Positions 32,722 to 44,281 are shown, counted from the first letter of the stretch. The stretch is DNA of 64,000 bases from JAIUNP01 sp020161975 (GCA_036745275.1 DAIOGK010000010.1:44970-108969); one strand, 5' to 3'. The notes: generated by a model from the sequence alone, not told the origin. Made by a program: numbers and translations.

Positions 32722-33696
32722 GTGAGCCGCGATCTGCCGCCCGGGCTTCGCGCCGCATTATCCGGTCTTGCGGAAGGCCGGGCGCTGAACGATCTCAAGC
32801 GCCAGCATGGCGCGGTTTCCAACCATTATCGCGCGGGCGGCGCCTCGTCCGGCATCATCGCTTCCGATGCGCGGGCCCTTGCTTACGCGTTGGCACGGCT
32901 GCCGGCGACCTATGCGGCCTGCCGCTCGGTGCTCGACAGGCTGGACGCGGCATGGGACGGGCCGCCGTTCTCGTCCGTCCTCGATATCGGTTGCGGGCCT
33001 GGCACGGCGCTGATGGCGGCCGTGGCGCAATTCCCGCAGATTGAAACGTTGATCGGCCTCGATCACAATCCGGCCTTCCTCGCGCTGGCCGGGCAACTCC
33101 TTGGTGCCGCGGGCAGGGGGGATCCGGCGCTGATCCATGGCGATCTTTCCCGGGGGCTGCCAGCTGAAGCCGCCGATCTTGTCATCGCATCCTATGCGCT
33201 GGTGGAACTTCAGCCGGAGACCGTTCCGGATGTCGTGATGCGGGCATGGGCGCTCACGCGACAGGCGCTCGTGCTGGTGGAGCCGGGTACGCCGACAGGG
33301 TTTCAGCGCATTGCGATGGCCAGACACCATCTTGTAAGCGCCGGCGCCCGCATTCTCGCGCCCTGTCCGCATGACAATGCCTGCCCGATGGCGGGCGATG
33401 ACTGGTGTCATTTCTCCGTGCGTCTGGCCCGCAGTCGCACGCATCGTCACCTCAAGGGTGCGGCTGTGCCGTTCGAGGATGAGCGTTTCAGCTACCTCGT
33501 GGCGGTCCGCGCCCCCGCCGGCGCCAACCGCTCACCGCGTATTCTTGCTCCACCCCGACACCAGAAGGGTGCCAGCCATTTCCGTCTGTGCACAGGCGAG
33601 CGCCTCGAAGAGGTCGTCATTCCCTCCCGAGATGCTGCGCACAAGCGCCTCAAGCGGCTTGAATGGGGCGATATCTTCGAAAAAGACGGCAATTAA
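32722..33696 (+). CDS. Rsm22-family ribosome-assembly methyltransferase-like protein
   Basis: This is a 324-residue relative of yeast Rsm22 and human METTL17, which bind the small ribosomal subunit during its assembly. The start is a GTG at 32722. The methyltransferase fold shows Val-Leu-Asp-Ile-Gly-Cys-Gly-Pro-Gly-Thr-Ala near residue 87 and Ala-Ser-Tyr-Ala-Leu-Val-Glu-Leu near 155. Cysteines C215, C221 and C229 lie in Cys-Pro-His-Asp-Asn-Ala-Cys-Pro and Trp-Cys-His-Phe motifs; C290 follows in a Leu-Cys-Thr-Gly segment. Three close plus one distant cysteine is the layout proposed for the METTL17 iron-sulfur site. It sits 14 bases after lysC and may share its transcript. Confidence 0.88.
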   Translation: MSRDLPPGLRAALSGLAEGRALNDLKRQHGAVSNHYRAGGASSGIIASDARALAYALARLPATYAACRSVLDRLDAAWDGPPFSSVLDIGCGPGTALMAAVAQFPQIETLIGLDHNPAFLALAGQLLGAAGRGDPALIHGDLSRGLPAEAADLVIASYALVELQPETVPDVVMRAWALTRQALVLVEPGTPTGFQRIAMARHHLVSAGARILAPCPHDNACPMAGDDWCHFSVRLARSRTHRHLKGAAVPFEDERFSYLVAVRAPAGANRSPRILAPPRHQKGASHFRLCTGERLEEVVIPSRDAAHKRLKRLEWGDIFEKDGN

Positions 33697-33826
33697 CCGG
33701 CTGGAACACGAATATTCCTGTGGGAGTGCTTGCGAGATTGGCACGCGTCTCGCTATACCGCGAACAGGTCTGTTGCCCGGCAGGTCCTGACACCCGGGCG
33801 ATCATTTGAAGCGGAGGTGCAGCACG

Positions 33827-36094
33827 ATGCGGGGTGGAGTGGGACCACGCGTATTGCTGCGCCGCCTCCGCGAGGTGATGGCCGAACCTGTCACGCCGCA
33901 GGAGCGGCTCGACCGAATCGTCGTGCTGATCGCTGCGAACATGGTGGCCGAAGTCTGCTCGGTTTATGTGCTGCGCGCCGACAGCATGCTCGAACTTTAT
34001 GCAACCGAGGGCCTCAAGCGCGAAGCGGTCCACCAGACGACGATGCGCTCGGATGAGGGGCTTGTCGGCCTGATCGCGCGCGATGCGCGACCCCTCTCGC
34101 TGTCTGACGCGCAGGCGCATCCGGCCTTTGCCTACAGGCCCGAGACGGGCGAGGAAATCTACGCCTCCTTCCTTGGTGTGCCGATTCTGAGAGCCGGTGA
34201 TACGCTCGGCGTGCTCGTTGTGCAGAACCGGGCGAGCCGCAGCTATTCGGAAGAGGAGGTCGAGGCGCTTGAGACCGCCGCCATGGTGATGGCGGAGATG
34301 CTGGCTGCCGGCGATCTGGAAACTCTGGCCAAGCCCGGAACCGGCGGCATCGCGCTGCGCCGCTATCTCGCCCTGTCGGGGCGGGCGATCAACGACGGGA
34401 TCGGCCTTGGCCATGTCGTGCTGCACGAACCGCGCGTCGTTGTCACCAACATCGTTGCCGATGATGTGGAGGCGGAAGCACGCCGGCTCGATCTGGCGAT
34501 CGAGACCATGCGCGCCTCGATCGACGATCTGATCGACCAGGGTACGGTCAGCCATGCCGGCGAACATCGCGATGTGCTCGAAACCTTCCGTATGTTCGCT
34601 TATGACCGGGGCTGGCTGAAGCGCCTGCGCGAGGCCGTAATGAGCGGGCTGACTGCCGAGGCGGCGGTGGAGCGCGTCCAGTCCGATACGCGGGCAAAAC
34701 TGCTGCGTCAGACCGATCCCTACCTGCGCGAGCGGCTGCATGATCTCGATGATCTTGCGAGCCGGCTTCTGCACCAGCTCACCGGCTCGGCCTTCACGTT
34801 GCACGCGTCCGAACTGCCGGAGAATGCCATTCTCGTCGCGCGGACCATGGGGCCGGCGGCATTGCTCGAATACCAGCGCTCCAAGCTGCGCGGCCTGGTT
34901 CTTGAGGAAGGCGGTGCGACGAGCCATGTGGCGGTGGTTGCCCGGGCGCTTGGCATTCCCTGCGTCGGCGAGGTGGAGAGCATTACCAGTCTCGTCCAGC
35001 CGGGCGATGCGATCATCATCGATGGTAATGCCGGCGAGGTGCATATCCGTCCCGGTGCCGACCTGCAGGCTTCGTTCGGCGAACGGGCCCGCATCCGGGC
35101 TGGCCGGCAGGAGCAGTATCGTCGCGACAAGCACCTGCCGGCGCTCACCAAGGACGGGGTGAAGATCGACCTTCTGATGAACGCCGGGCTGCTGGTCGAC
35201 ATGCCCGGCCTTCACGATGTGAATGCTGCGGGGATCGGCCTGTTCCGCACGGAAATCCTGTTCATGGTGGCGCCAACCCTGCCGCGTGCCTCGACGCAGG
35301 AAGGGCTTTACCGCTCGATCCTTTCGGTGGCTGGCAGCCGGCCTGTGACCTTCCGCACGCTCGACATCGGCGGAGACAAGGTGCTGCCCTATTTCCGCAC
35401 GCTGGATGAGGAAAACCCGGCACTTGGCTGGCGGGCGATCCGGATCGGCCTCGACCGGCCGGCATTGCTGCGCACGCAGCTTCGGGCGCTGATCGCGGCA
35501 GCGGCGGACCGCGATCTCAGGATCATGCTGCCAATGATCGCGACGCCGGCGGAGTTTGATGCGGCGCGGGCATTGCTGGACCGCGAACGCCTCCGGGCGC
35601 GCAAGCTTGGCCAGGCCCAGCCCAAGACGATCAAGCTCGGCACCATGCTTGAAGTGCCCTCGCTGCTGTTCGATCTCGATGCCCTTTTGACGCGGGTCGA
35701 TTTCATTTCGATCGGCTCGAACGACCTGATGCAGTTCCTGTTTGCAGTGGACCGGGACAATGCCCGGGTTTCAACCCGCTATGACGATCTCAGCCCATCG
35801 CTGCTCAGGGCGCTGCGCTTTGTGGCGGCCAAGGCGGCGAAGGCCAGGGTGCCGGTGACGCTGTGCGGCGAGATGGGCGGAAAGCCGCTTTCGGCCATGG
35901 CGCTGATTGCGCTGGGGCTGCGGTCCCTGTCGATGTCGGCGGGACGTGTGGGGCCGGTCAAGGCGATGATCCGTGCGCTGGACGTCAGCAAGGTCAAGCC
36001 CATTGTCGATGCCGCGCTTGATGGCGATGTCACTGCGGACGCGCTGAAGGAACAGCTGATCGATTTTGCGGAAGCCAACGGCATCGTGTTGTAG
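33827..36094 (+). CDS. ptsP: PTS-Ntr enzyme I (PEP-protein phosphotransferase with GAF domain)
   Basis: This is a 755-residue EI-Ntr protein that takes phosphate from PEP and passes it to NPr in the nitrogen-related PTS, a regulatory relay. The N-terminal GAF domain (about residues 15-155) senses small nitrogen metabolites. The EI part has the active H367 in Gly-Gly-Ala-Thr-Ser-His-Val-Ala and a C-terminal PEP-binding barrel with Gly-Leu-Phe-Arg-Thr-Glu, Leu-Asp-Ile-Gly-Gly-Asp-Lys and Leu-Cys-Gly-Glu-Met-Gly-Gly. The ATG at 33827 has a GGAGG site 10 bases upstream. No ptsH or ptsN lies nearby. A short hairpin (36093-36110) overlaps the stop codon. Confidence 0.95.
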   Translation: MRGGVGPRVLLRRLREVMAEPVTPQERLDRIVVLIAANMVAEVCSVYVLRADSMLELYATEGLKREAVHQTTMRSDEGLVGLIARDARPLSLSDAQAHPAFAYRPETGEEIYASFLGVPILRAGDTLGVLVVQNRASRSYSEEEVEALETAAMVMAEMLAAGDLETLAKPGTGGIALRRYLALSGRAINDGIGLGHVVLHEPRVVVTNIVADDVEAEARRLDLAIETMRASIDDLIDQGTVSHAGEHRDVLETFRMFAYDRGWLKRLREAVMSGLTAEAAVERVQSDTRAKLLRQTDPYLRERLHDLDDLASRLLHQLTGSAFTLHASELPENAILVARTMGPAALLEYQRSKLRGLVLEEGGATSHVAVVARALGIPCVGEVESITSLVQPGDAIIIDGNAGEVHIRPGADLQASFGERARIRAGRQEQYRRDKHLPALTKDGVKIDLLMNAGLLVDMPGLHDVNAAGIGLFRTEILFMVAPTLPRASTQEGLYRSILSVAGSRPVTFRTLDIGGDKVLPYFRTLDEENPALGWRAIRIGLDRPALLRTQLRALIAAAADRDLRIMLPMIATPAEFDAARALLDRERLRARKLGQAQPKTIKLGTMLEVPSLLFDLDALLTRVDFISIGSNDLMQFLFAVDRDNARVSTRYDDLSPSLLRALRFVAAKAAKARVPVTLCGEMGGKPLSAMALIALGLRSLSMSAGRVGPVKAMIRALDVSKVKPIVDAALDGDVTADALKEQLIDFAEANGIVL

Positions 36095-36144
36095 CGGGCT
36101 TCTGCCCGCTGCAATCCGCCTTTCCGCCCTCTCCGGATCCCGTA

Positions 36145-37212
36145 ATGCTCCCGCAAGACAAGCTCGATGCCATTCTCGCCCGTCACGATGAGGTGAGTGC
36201 CCATCTTCAGGAGGCGACGGATGCCGCGCTGATCGTCCGGCTGTCGAAGGAGCTTGCTGAAATCGACGAGCTTTCCGCGAAAATCCGGTCCTACAGGGCG
36301 TTTGCCGGAGAGGAAGCGGCCCTGGTCGAGATGCTCGACGATCCGGACATGCGCGGAATGGCGCAGGAAGAGCTGGCGGGTTTGCGCGCGGCCCATGCCG
36401 AAGCGGAGCAGGCGCTGCGCTTGGCCCTCCTGCCCAAGGATGCCGCGGATGACGGCAATGCAATTCTGGAAGTCAGGGCCGGCACCGGCGGCGACGAGGC
36501 CGCGCTTTTTGCCGGCGATCTCTTCCGCATGTACCAGCGCTATGCCGATTCAATGGGCTGGACGGTCGAAATCCTCTCACTCAGCGAGGGAACCGTCGGG
36601 GGCTACAAGGAAATCATTGCCGACATTCGCGGGGCGGGGGTCTATGCCCGGCTGAAATTCGAATCGGGCGTCCACCGGGTGCAGCGTGTGCCGACGACGG
36701 AAGCCGGCGGGCGCATCCACACGTCCGCCGCAACGGTGGCCGTTCTGCCCGAGGCGCAGGATGTCGATATCACGATTGCGGATAGTGACCTCAAGATCGA
36801 CACGATGCGTTCGGGCGGGGCCGGAGGGCAGCATGTCAACAAGACCGAATCGGCGGTGAGAATCACGCATGTGCCGACGGGGCTTGCCATCGTCGTGCAG
36901 GATGAACGTTCGCAGCACAAGAACAAGGCGAAGGCGCTCGCCATTCTGCGCGCGCGCCTCTTCGACATGCAGCGCGAACAGCTGGCGAGCGACCGGGCCG
37001 CGGACCGGAAGTCGCAGGTGGGTTCCGGCGACCGCTCGGAACGGATCCGCACCTATAATTTTCCGCAGGGCCGCCTGACCGATCACCGGATCGGGCTGAC
37101 GCTTTACAAGCTCGACCAGATTATCGAGGGGCCGGCCTTTTCCGAAGTGGTGCAGGCGTTGATCACCGAGCATCAGGCTGCGTTGCTGGCCGGCGAGGAG
37201 CGCAGTGGCTGA
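36145..37212 (+). CDS. prfA: Peptide chain release factor 1
   Basis: RF1 reads UAA and UAG and releases the finished peptide. The 355-residue length is normal. The GGQ motif is G227-G228-Q229 within Ser-Gly-Gly-Ala-Gly-Gly-Gln-His-Val-Asn-Lys. The stop-codon-reading region holds Pro-Thr-Thr-Glu near residue 186, the P-x-T tripeptide expected of RF1 rather than the SPF of RF2. The stop overlaps the start of prmC, whose product methylates this GGQ glutamine. The two are translationally coupled. Confidence 0.97.
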   Translation: MLPQDKLDAILARHDEVSAHLQEATDAALIVRLSKELAEIDELSAKIRSYRAFAGEEAALVEMLDDPDMRGMAQEELAGLRAAHAEAEQALRLALLPKDAADDGNAILEVRAGTGGDEAALFAGDLFRMYQRYADSMGWTVEILSLSEGTVGGYKEIIADIRGAGVYARLKFESGVHRVQRVPTTEAGGRIHTSAATVAVLPEAQDVDITIADSDLKIDTMRSGGAGGQHVNKTESAVRITHVPTGLAIVVQDERSQHKNKAKALAILRARLFDMQREQLASDRAADRKSQVGSGDRSERIRTYNFPQGRLTDHRIGLTLYKLDQIIEGPAFSEVVQALITEHQAALLAGEERSG

Positions 37213-38089
37213 CCCTGATTTCACGCTCGATCCGGCGCTGGATCTTGCCGGGGCGATGGCTGCAATCGCGCGGCTCCTGGCTGATTCGGGTGTCGAGGCG
37301 GCCCGGCGCGAGGCCCGGCTGATCGTCGGGGCCTGTCTTGGCCTTTCTGCCGCGGACCTCATTCTTCAGGACCGGCGACAATTGGGGGCGGATGCACACC
37401 GGCTTTCGGAGCTTGCACTGCGCCGGGCGCGGCGCGAGCCTTTTGCGCGGCTGACCGGACTGCGCGAATTCCACGGCCTTTCCTTTGCGGTTTCGCCCGA
37501 GACACTGGTGCCGCGCCCCGACACCGAATGTCTCGTTGATCTCGTGCTTGACCATGTGCGGCGATGCGGCCTTGTGCGGGCGCCGCTTCGGATTGTTGAT
37601 CTCGGCACAGGGTCAGGCGCGATCCTCACCGCGCTTCTTCGGGCATTGCCGGCCGCGAGCGGGCTCGGTATTGACTGCTCGCAAGCGGCTGTTGCGACAG
37701 CTGCCGCGAATTTTGCCAGCCATAATGATCGTGGTCGGGCCCGTTTTGCTGTTGAAAACTGGCTTGAGGGCGAGTCCGGACCGTTCGATCTCATCGTTTC
37801 CAATCCGCCCTATATCCCGACGGCGGATCTTGCTGGGCTGGAGCCGGAGGTGCGGCTGCATGATCCACTTCGGGCGCTCGACGGGGGCGCGAGCGGGCTT
37901 GAGGCCTTCCGCGCCATTCTCAAATCCGTCGTCGGCAAGCTCTCGCCGAAGGGGTGGCTGGCCTTCGAGTTCGGCCAGGGACAGGCGGCCGATGTCGGCA
38001 GGCTGGCCGGGGAAGCCGGCTACAGCATTCTGGAAGTTCGGGCCGATCTTTCCGGCATTGACCGGGCGATGCTTTGCGAATTGTCGTGA
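37205..38089 (+). CDS. prmC: Release factor glutamine methyltransferase
   Basis: PrmC methylates the side-chain amide of the GGQ glutamine in RF1 and RF2. This 294-residue protein starts with a GTG or ATG in the eight-base overlap with prfA. The SAM motif is Val-Asp-Leu-Gly-Thr-Gly-Ser-Gly-Ala-Ile, and the catalytic Asn-Pro-Pro-Tyr is at N200. The N-terminal helical domain (residues 10-90) carries the expected Arg-Glu-Ala-Arg-Leu and Arg-Arg-Glu-Pro motifs. The C-terminal part has the Leu-Glu-Phe-Gly-Gln-Gly-like segment. The pairing with prfA is conserved in most bacteria. Confidence 0.95.
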   Translation: MADPDFTLDPALDLAGAMAAIARLLADSGVEAARREARLIVGACLGLSAADLILQDRRQLGADAHRLSELALRRARREPFARLTGLREFHGLSFAVSPETLVPRPDTECLVDLVLDHVRRCGLVRAPLRIVDLGTGSGAILTALLRALPAASGLGIDCSQAAVATAAANFASHNDRGRARFAVENWLEGESGPFDLIVSNPPYIPTADLAGLEPEVRLHDPLRALDGGASGLEAFRAILKSVVGKLSPKGWLAFEFGQGQAADVGRLAGEAGYSILEVRADLSGIDRAMLCELS

Positions 38090-38394
38090 AATTCGCTGAA
38101 GGATGCCAAGCTTTCGCTTGCATTACCGAAGCATGATAGCTATGCACAGTTTGCTCGGTGCGTAAGAGAAGCTGGCCGGTATAGTTACAGTCCGGTCCAC
38201 CTGAGGGGACGCACAATCGTAAAACCGGAAGGTCCGGCGGACTGGTTATCTGAACATTCCGACAATGAAGGTGAAGGCGCCTGCTTTCGCTGAAACGGAT
38301 GACAGGCCATTGCGCAGCGGAGAGCCCGGTTTTTTCAAGCCATGAGCCGCCGGCCTGAGCATGTCGGCATTTGCTGGGGCGCCAGAGAGTTTCA
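38090..38394 (+). other. 305-bp gap/leader before the DUF4167 gene
   Basis: No reading frame is credible here. CAGTCCG (38188-38194) and CGGACTG (38238-38244) could pair around 43 bases. The stretch GAGCCCGGTTTTTTC (38321-38335) has a T-run but no convincing stem before it. The gap probably holds the DUF4167 promoter and a long leader, and the end of the prfA-prmC transcript. Its AT-richer first part differs from the neighbouring coding DNA. Confidence 0.35.
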
Positions 38395-39234
38395 ATGAGA
38401 CCTGGACAGAACAAGCGCATGCGGGGCCGTAATCGGCGCGGGCCCAATCCGTTGACGCGTTCTTACGAATCCAACGGCCCCGATGTGAAAATTCGAGGCA
38501 CCGCGGCGCATATCGCGGAGAAATACGTGCAGTTGGCGCGCGATGCGCACGCTTCGGGGGACCCCGTGGCGGCGGAAAGCTATCTGCAACATGCCGAACA
38601 TTATCTCCGGCTGATCGCGGCGGCCCAGCAGCAGCAGTTCCAGGCCCAGCAGGCGGCCATGGGCGGCCGCGTTGAGGATGCCGAAGATTTTGACGGCGAT
38701 GACGAGTTTGAAAGCTCGGTCATGGACCGCTTCACTTTCCGCGCGCCGCAGGCACCGCAGCCGCCGGGCTTCAACGGCGAGAACGGCGAACAGCCGCGCC
38801 ACGAGTTTCAGCACAGGCCGGAGCATCAGGGCCATCCGCAGGGGCCCCGCGAGGGACGTGACGGACGCGGCAACAGCGATTTTCGCCGCGACCGGGGACA
38901 GAACGATTTCCGGCGCGACCGCAATTTCGACCGGAACCAGCCCCGCCCTGAACGGGCGCCGCAGGTTCAGGCCGAGGAAGCGAACGATGGCGCGCTGCCC
39001 TCTTTCATCACCGCTCCGGTCCGCATTCCGATCGAGGCGGCGGCAGTTGCCGGCATGGGTGACCAGCCCGAGGTGGGGGATGTTCCGGTTGCCGATGACG
39101 AGAACTTCGGGCGGCTGCCGGCTCGTGCGCCGCGCCGTCGGCGCCATCGGCGGGCGGGGCGCGAAGAGGGCGGTGAAGGCGCAGAGGCCTCAGGTTCGGA
39201 GCCGGCCGATTCCGCAAGCGCGGCAAACGATTGA
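38395..39234 (+). CDS. DUF4167 protein, basic and disordered
   Basis: This is a 279-residue protein. Residues 1-80 are the DUF4167 domain: a very basic start (Met-Arg-Pro-Gly-Gln-Asn-Lys-Arg-Met-Arg-Gly-Arg-Asn-Arg-Arg), then Arg-Ser-Tyr-Glu-Ser-Asn-Gly-Pro-Asp-Val-Lys-Ile-Arg-Gly-Thr and a helical Tyr-x-x-Leu-Ala-Arg-Asp-Ala segment with His-Tyr-x-Arg. After a Gln-rich linker comes a long disordered part rich in Arg, Asp, Asn, Phe and Gly, ending in a basic Arg-Arg-Arg-His-Arg-Arg patch. Arg/Gly/Phe-rich tails of this kind often bind RNA. The function of the family is not established. It is a constant alphaproteobacterial neighbour of prmC. Confidence 0.88.
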   Translation: MRPGQNKRMRGRNRRGPNPLTRSYESNGPDVKIRGTAAHIAEKYVQLARDAHASGDPVAAESYLQHAEHYLRLIAAAQQQQFQAQQAAMGGRVEDAEDFDGDDEFESSVMDRFTFRAPQAPQPPGFNGENGEQPRHEFQHRPEHQGHPQGPREGRDGRGNSDFRRDRGQNDFRRDRNFDRNQPRPERAPQVQAEEANDGALPSFITAPVRIPIEAAAVAGMGDQPEVGDVPVADDENFGRLPARAPRRRRHRRAGREEGGEGAEASGSEPADSASAAND

Positions 39235-39281
39235 TTCTTTCCGGCGCTGCTTCGGCGGCGCCGGGTCTTCCTTCGAGAGGC

Positions 39282-40055
39282 TCAGTCCCCGGCCATTTCG
39301 AGGGGCTGGCCGACGCTGATCGGGCCGCTCTCAACCACTTCGGCATAGACGCCGCAATCGTGGTGGCTGAATTCACGTTCCATAAGACCGACGAGATCAA
39401 GATCACGGATGCCCCGAACCGGGTCGACGTGGGTTGCGGCGCAGCGGTCGATCCGAGCGGTCAGGCGCAGGCGCGCGCCGCCGATGCGAATGTCGCGGCC
39501 GACAAGATCGAATTCGCCCCAGGGAGGCAGACCATCGATGATGATGTTGGCCCGGAATCGTTCCGGTGCGAGCGTGCTGCGTCCGGCCTTTGCAGCCAGC
39601 ACGCGCAGGGTCGCAAGGTTGAGGAGCGAGACAAATCCCTTGCGCGAATCCATGAAGCGGAAGCCGTCCGGCGCCGCGAGTATGCGGGGCGGGCCGCGCA
39701 GGTCGCTGGCGTAACGTTCTGCCAGAAAGGTCTCCAGCCGTGTCCTGTCCGCCGCGTCCGACAGATTCCCTGATACGCGCTCGCCCGTGTCGTCATGCAG
39801 GGACAGGCGTCCGGTTACGTCGTCGTATCGGCTGCGCAGCGCGGCGAGTTTCGGTATTCCCATCAACACGAGAAACTTGATTTTCGGCTGGTGTACGGGC
39901 TGCGCGGCATCGAATCCTGATGGACCGTTCTCGATGGCGAACAGCCTGTCGCCCGGAAAATGCTGGCCGGCGGTCAGCAAGACCCGGTCGAGGGTTTCCG
40001 GGGAAAGGCCTTTCACAGGATGGCGGTGAAGCGAGACGATGTGGGCCGGCAGCAT
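39282..40055 (-). CDS. MOSC-domain protein
   Basis: This is a 257-residue protein with an N-terminal MOSC_N-like beta-barrel part (Leu-His-Arg-His-Pro-Val-Lys-Gly-Leu-Ser near residue 10) and a C-terminal MOSC domain with Phe-Arg-Ala-Asn-Ile, Arg-Cys-Ala-Ala-Thr-His-Val-Asp-Pro and His-x-x-Cys-Gly-Val-Tyr. The MOSC cysteine (in Asp-Arg-Cys-Ala-Ala) is the expected molybdenum-cofactor ligand. Relatives such as YcbX and mARC reduce N-hydroxylated compounds. The start at 40055 was chosen because the family's first strand begins there; an ATG at 40124 would run across the clpB promoter. It is divergent from clpB. Confidence 0.88.
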   Translation of the reverse strand: MLPAHIVSLHRHPVKGLSPETLDRVLLTAGQHFPGDRLFAIENGPSGFDAAQPVHQPKIKFLVLMGIPKLAALRSRYDDVTGRLSLHDDTGERVSGNLSDAADRTRLETFLAERYASDLRGPPRILAAPDGFRFMDSRKGFVSLLNLATLRVLAAKAGRSTLAPERFRANIIIDGLPPWGEFDLVGRDIRIGGARLRLTARIDRCAATHVDPVRGIRDLDLVGLMEREFSHHDCGVYAEVVESGPISVGQPLEMAGD

Positions 40056-40099
40056 GAAAAGGTTCCCTGATCGTGCAAAAAAGATCATGGCAGGGGTCA

Positions 40100-40126
40100 T
40101 TGAAAACCGCCAGCCTCTCCCCACAT
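40100..40126 (+). promoter_or_regulatory. Heat-shock (sigma-32, RpoH) type promoter of clpB
   Basis: TTGAAA (40100-40105), a 13-base spacer, and CCCCACAT (40119-40126) match the sigma-32 consensus (CTTGAAA, 13-15 bases, CCCCATnT) closely. It lies about 90 bases before the clpB start and reads toward it. clpB is a standard RpoH target, so the placement fits. Confidence 0.75.
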
Positions 40127-40217
40127 CAGCATGGCCGGTTGCCTCAGAAGAGGGACCGGATTGGAAGAAGCGCTGCCGAAAACGGAGCGCTATCCTTGCT
40201 CAAGAAGAGGGATAGAG

Positions 40218-42839
<2,622 letters not shown>

Positions 42840-42859
42840 TCCCCTGCAATTCTGATCAG

Positions 42860-42888
42860 GCGCCCGGGGTTTTCCCTGGGCGCTTTTT
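42860..42888 (+). terminator. Strong intrinsic terminator of clpB
   Basis: A 10-bp stem, GCGCCC-GGGG (42860-42869) with CCCT-GGGCGC (42874-42883, one G-U pair), has a TTTT loop and is followed by five Ts (42884-42888). It starts 21 bases after the clpB stop and overlaps the stop codon of the convergent small membrane gene. Confidence 0.92.
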
Positions 42889-43208
42889 CATGTCCGGATG
42901 GGGCGTGATGCGATGAAACTGAGCACGGTCAGGCCGAGAACTGCCGAGCCGATGGCGACCATCGCCAGAACGGGAGGCAGGGTGTATTTCAGCGGCATGA
43001 CTTTGGCATTGAACAGGATCAGGCCGGACAGCATCGAAATGAAAAGGATCATGGCGTTGCCCAGAACGCCGAAGCCGCTTTCTCGGGACGCCCAGTCGGC
43101 GAGCACGCCGAAGGCAAGGCAGAAGGTTGCCATGGCGATGGCGATGATGACGGTGCTGTGCGCAGCCATTTGATCGATGCCGGATGATTTCAGGAATGCT
43201 GCAATCAT
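42888..43208 (-). CDS. Small three- or four-helix membrane protein, unknown
   Basis: This is a 106-residue protein from the ATG at 43208 (GGGAGAGGG upstream). It has a short polar N-terminus, then hydrophobic helices near residues 17-38, 48-66 and 74-100. No charged catalytic or transport motif is visible. The family was not recognised. It stands alone between clpB, which it faces, and the divergent EamA gene. Its coding strand is supported by base use and a plausible ribosome site. Confidence 0.7.
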   Translation of the reverse strand: MIAAFLKSSGIDQMAAHSTVIIAIAMATFCLAFGVLADWASRESGFGVLGNAMILFISMLSGLILFNAKVMPLKYTLPPVLAMVAIGSAVLGLTVLSFIASRPIRT

Positions 43209-43391
43209 GACCCTCTCCCTGGGGCGTAGATTGGTGTCAGTCCGCCCCGAAATCCCCTGATGCAACCGCCGGGCCACGCATTCAGCGGGTGATATGCCTC
43301 GTGACGGGACAGCTCGTGTGGACATGTTTCGCCTTGGCACGCCCTGTTGTCTCGATTACGCAGGTCCTTCCCACCCTAACCAGGCGCTATC

Positions 43392-44264
43392 GTGCTCGAT
43401 CGTTTCATCCCCGCGCTGTTCGTGCTCATCTGGTCCACGGGTTGGATCGTCGGCAAATATGTCGTGGTGGTGAAAGCCGATCCGGTCACCTTTCTGGCGC
43501 TGCGCTATTTTACGGCGGGGCTGCTGATCGCAGCTTTCGCCGGAATCGTGGGGGCCAAATGGCCGCAGACCCGCGCTGAATGGGGTCATGCGCTGGTCGC
43601 CGGCATCCTGTTGCATGCGGTCTATCTTGGCGGTGTCTGGTGGGCCATCGGCGCCGGTTTGCCAGCCGGCATTTCAGCCCTGATCGCAGCGGTGCAGCCG
43701 TTGCTGACCGGGCTGCTGGCCTGGCCGCTCTTGCGGGAACGAATCAGCCGGGTGAATGCGCTCGGCATCCTGATCGGCTTTCTCGGTGTGCTGGCGGTAC
43801 TGGCGCCGCGCGTCGCCGGGCTCAGTCCGGCGGAGCTTCCTGCCTTTGCCGTTCCGGTGGCGGTCAATCTTGTTGGCATGCTGGGGGTGACGCTCGGCAC
43901 CTTTTACCAGAAACGCCATGGGGCGACGGGCGACCTGCGCAGCGTCACGGCCATTCAGTATCTCGGGGCCTTTGTCGTGACGCTGCCGGTCGCCTGGCTG
44001 ATCGAACCGATGGTTATCCCCTGGACGATCGAATCGCTTTACGCGCTGCTCTGGAGCGTCCTGGTGCTGTCGATCGGCGCGATTTCGCTGATGTTGCTGA
44101 TGATCCGGCGCGGAGCGGTCTCGAAAGTCGCTTCCCTCATCTATCTCGTGCCGCCGACTGCCGCCGTTCAGGCCTGGCTGATGTTTGGCGAAACGCTGAC
44201 CCCCGCCCAGATCGGCGGCATGGCTCTGACGGCGCTCGGGGTCTATCTCGCAACGCGGAAGTAG
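43392..44264 (+). CDS. EamA/DMT-family transporter
   Basis: This is a 290-residue membrane protein with about ten helices in two EamA repeats (about residues 5-140 and 150-285). A Trp-Ser-Thr-Gly-Trp-Ile-Val-Gly-Lys-Tyr segment in helix 1 and Thr-Phe-Leu-Ala-Leu-Arg-Tyr in helix 2 are characteristic. Relatives export amino acids and other metabolites. The start is a GTG at 43392. The substrate is unknown. It ends 17 bases from the convergent hpt gene. A second, distinct EamA gene lies at 59672. Confidence 0.88.
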   Translation: MLDRFIPALFVLIWSTGWIVGKYVVVVKADPVTFLALRYFTAGLLIAAFAGIVGAKWPQTRAEWGHALVAGILLHAVYLGGVWWAIGAGLPAGISALIAAVQPLLTGLLAWPLLRERISRVNALGILIGFLGVLAVLAPRVAGLSPAELPAFAVPVAVNLVGMLGVTLGTFYQKRHGATGDLRSVTAIQYLGAFVVTLPVAWLIEPMVIPWTIESLYALLWSVLVLSIGAISLMLLMIRRGAVSKVASLIYLVPPTAAVQAWLMFGETLTPAQIGGMALTALGVYLATRK

Positions 44265-44281
44265 GGCTGCCGGCTCTTGCC

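Noticed and set aside
36093..36110. Terminator at the end of ptsP
   Set aside because: A 7-bp stem overlaps the stop codon but has no T-run, and prfA follows 50 bases later, so read-through is more likely.
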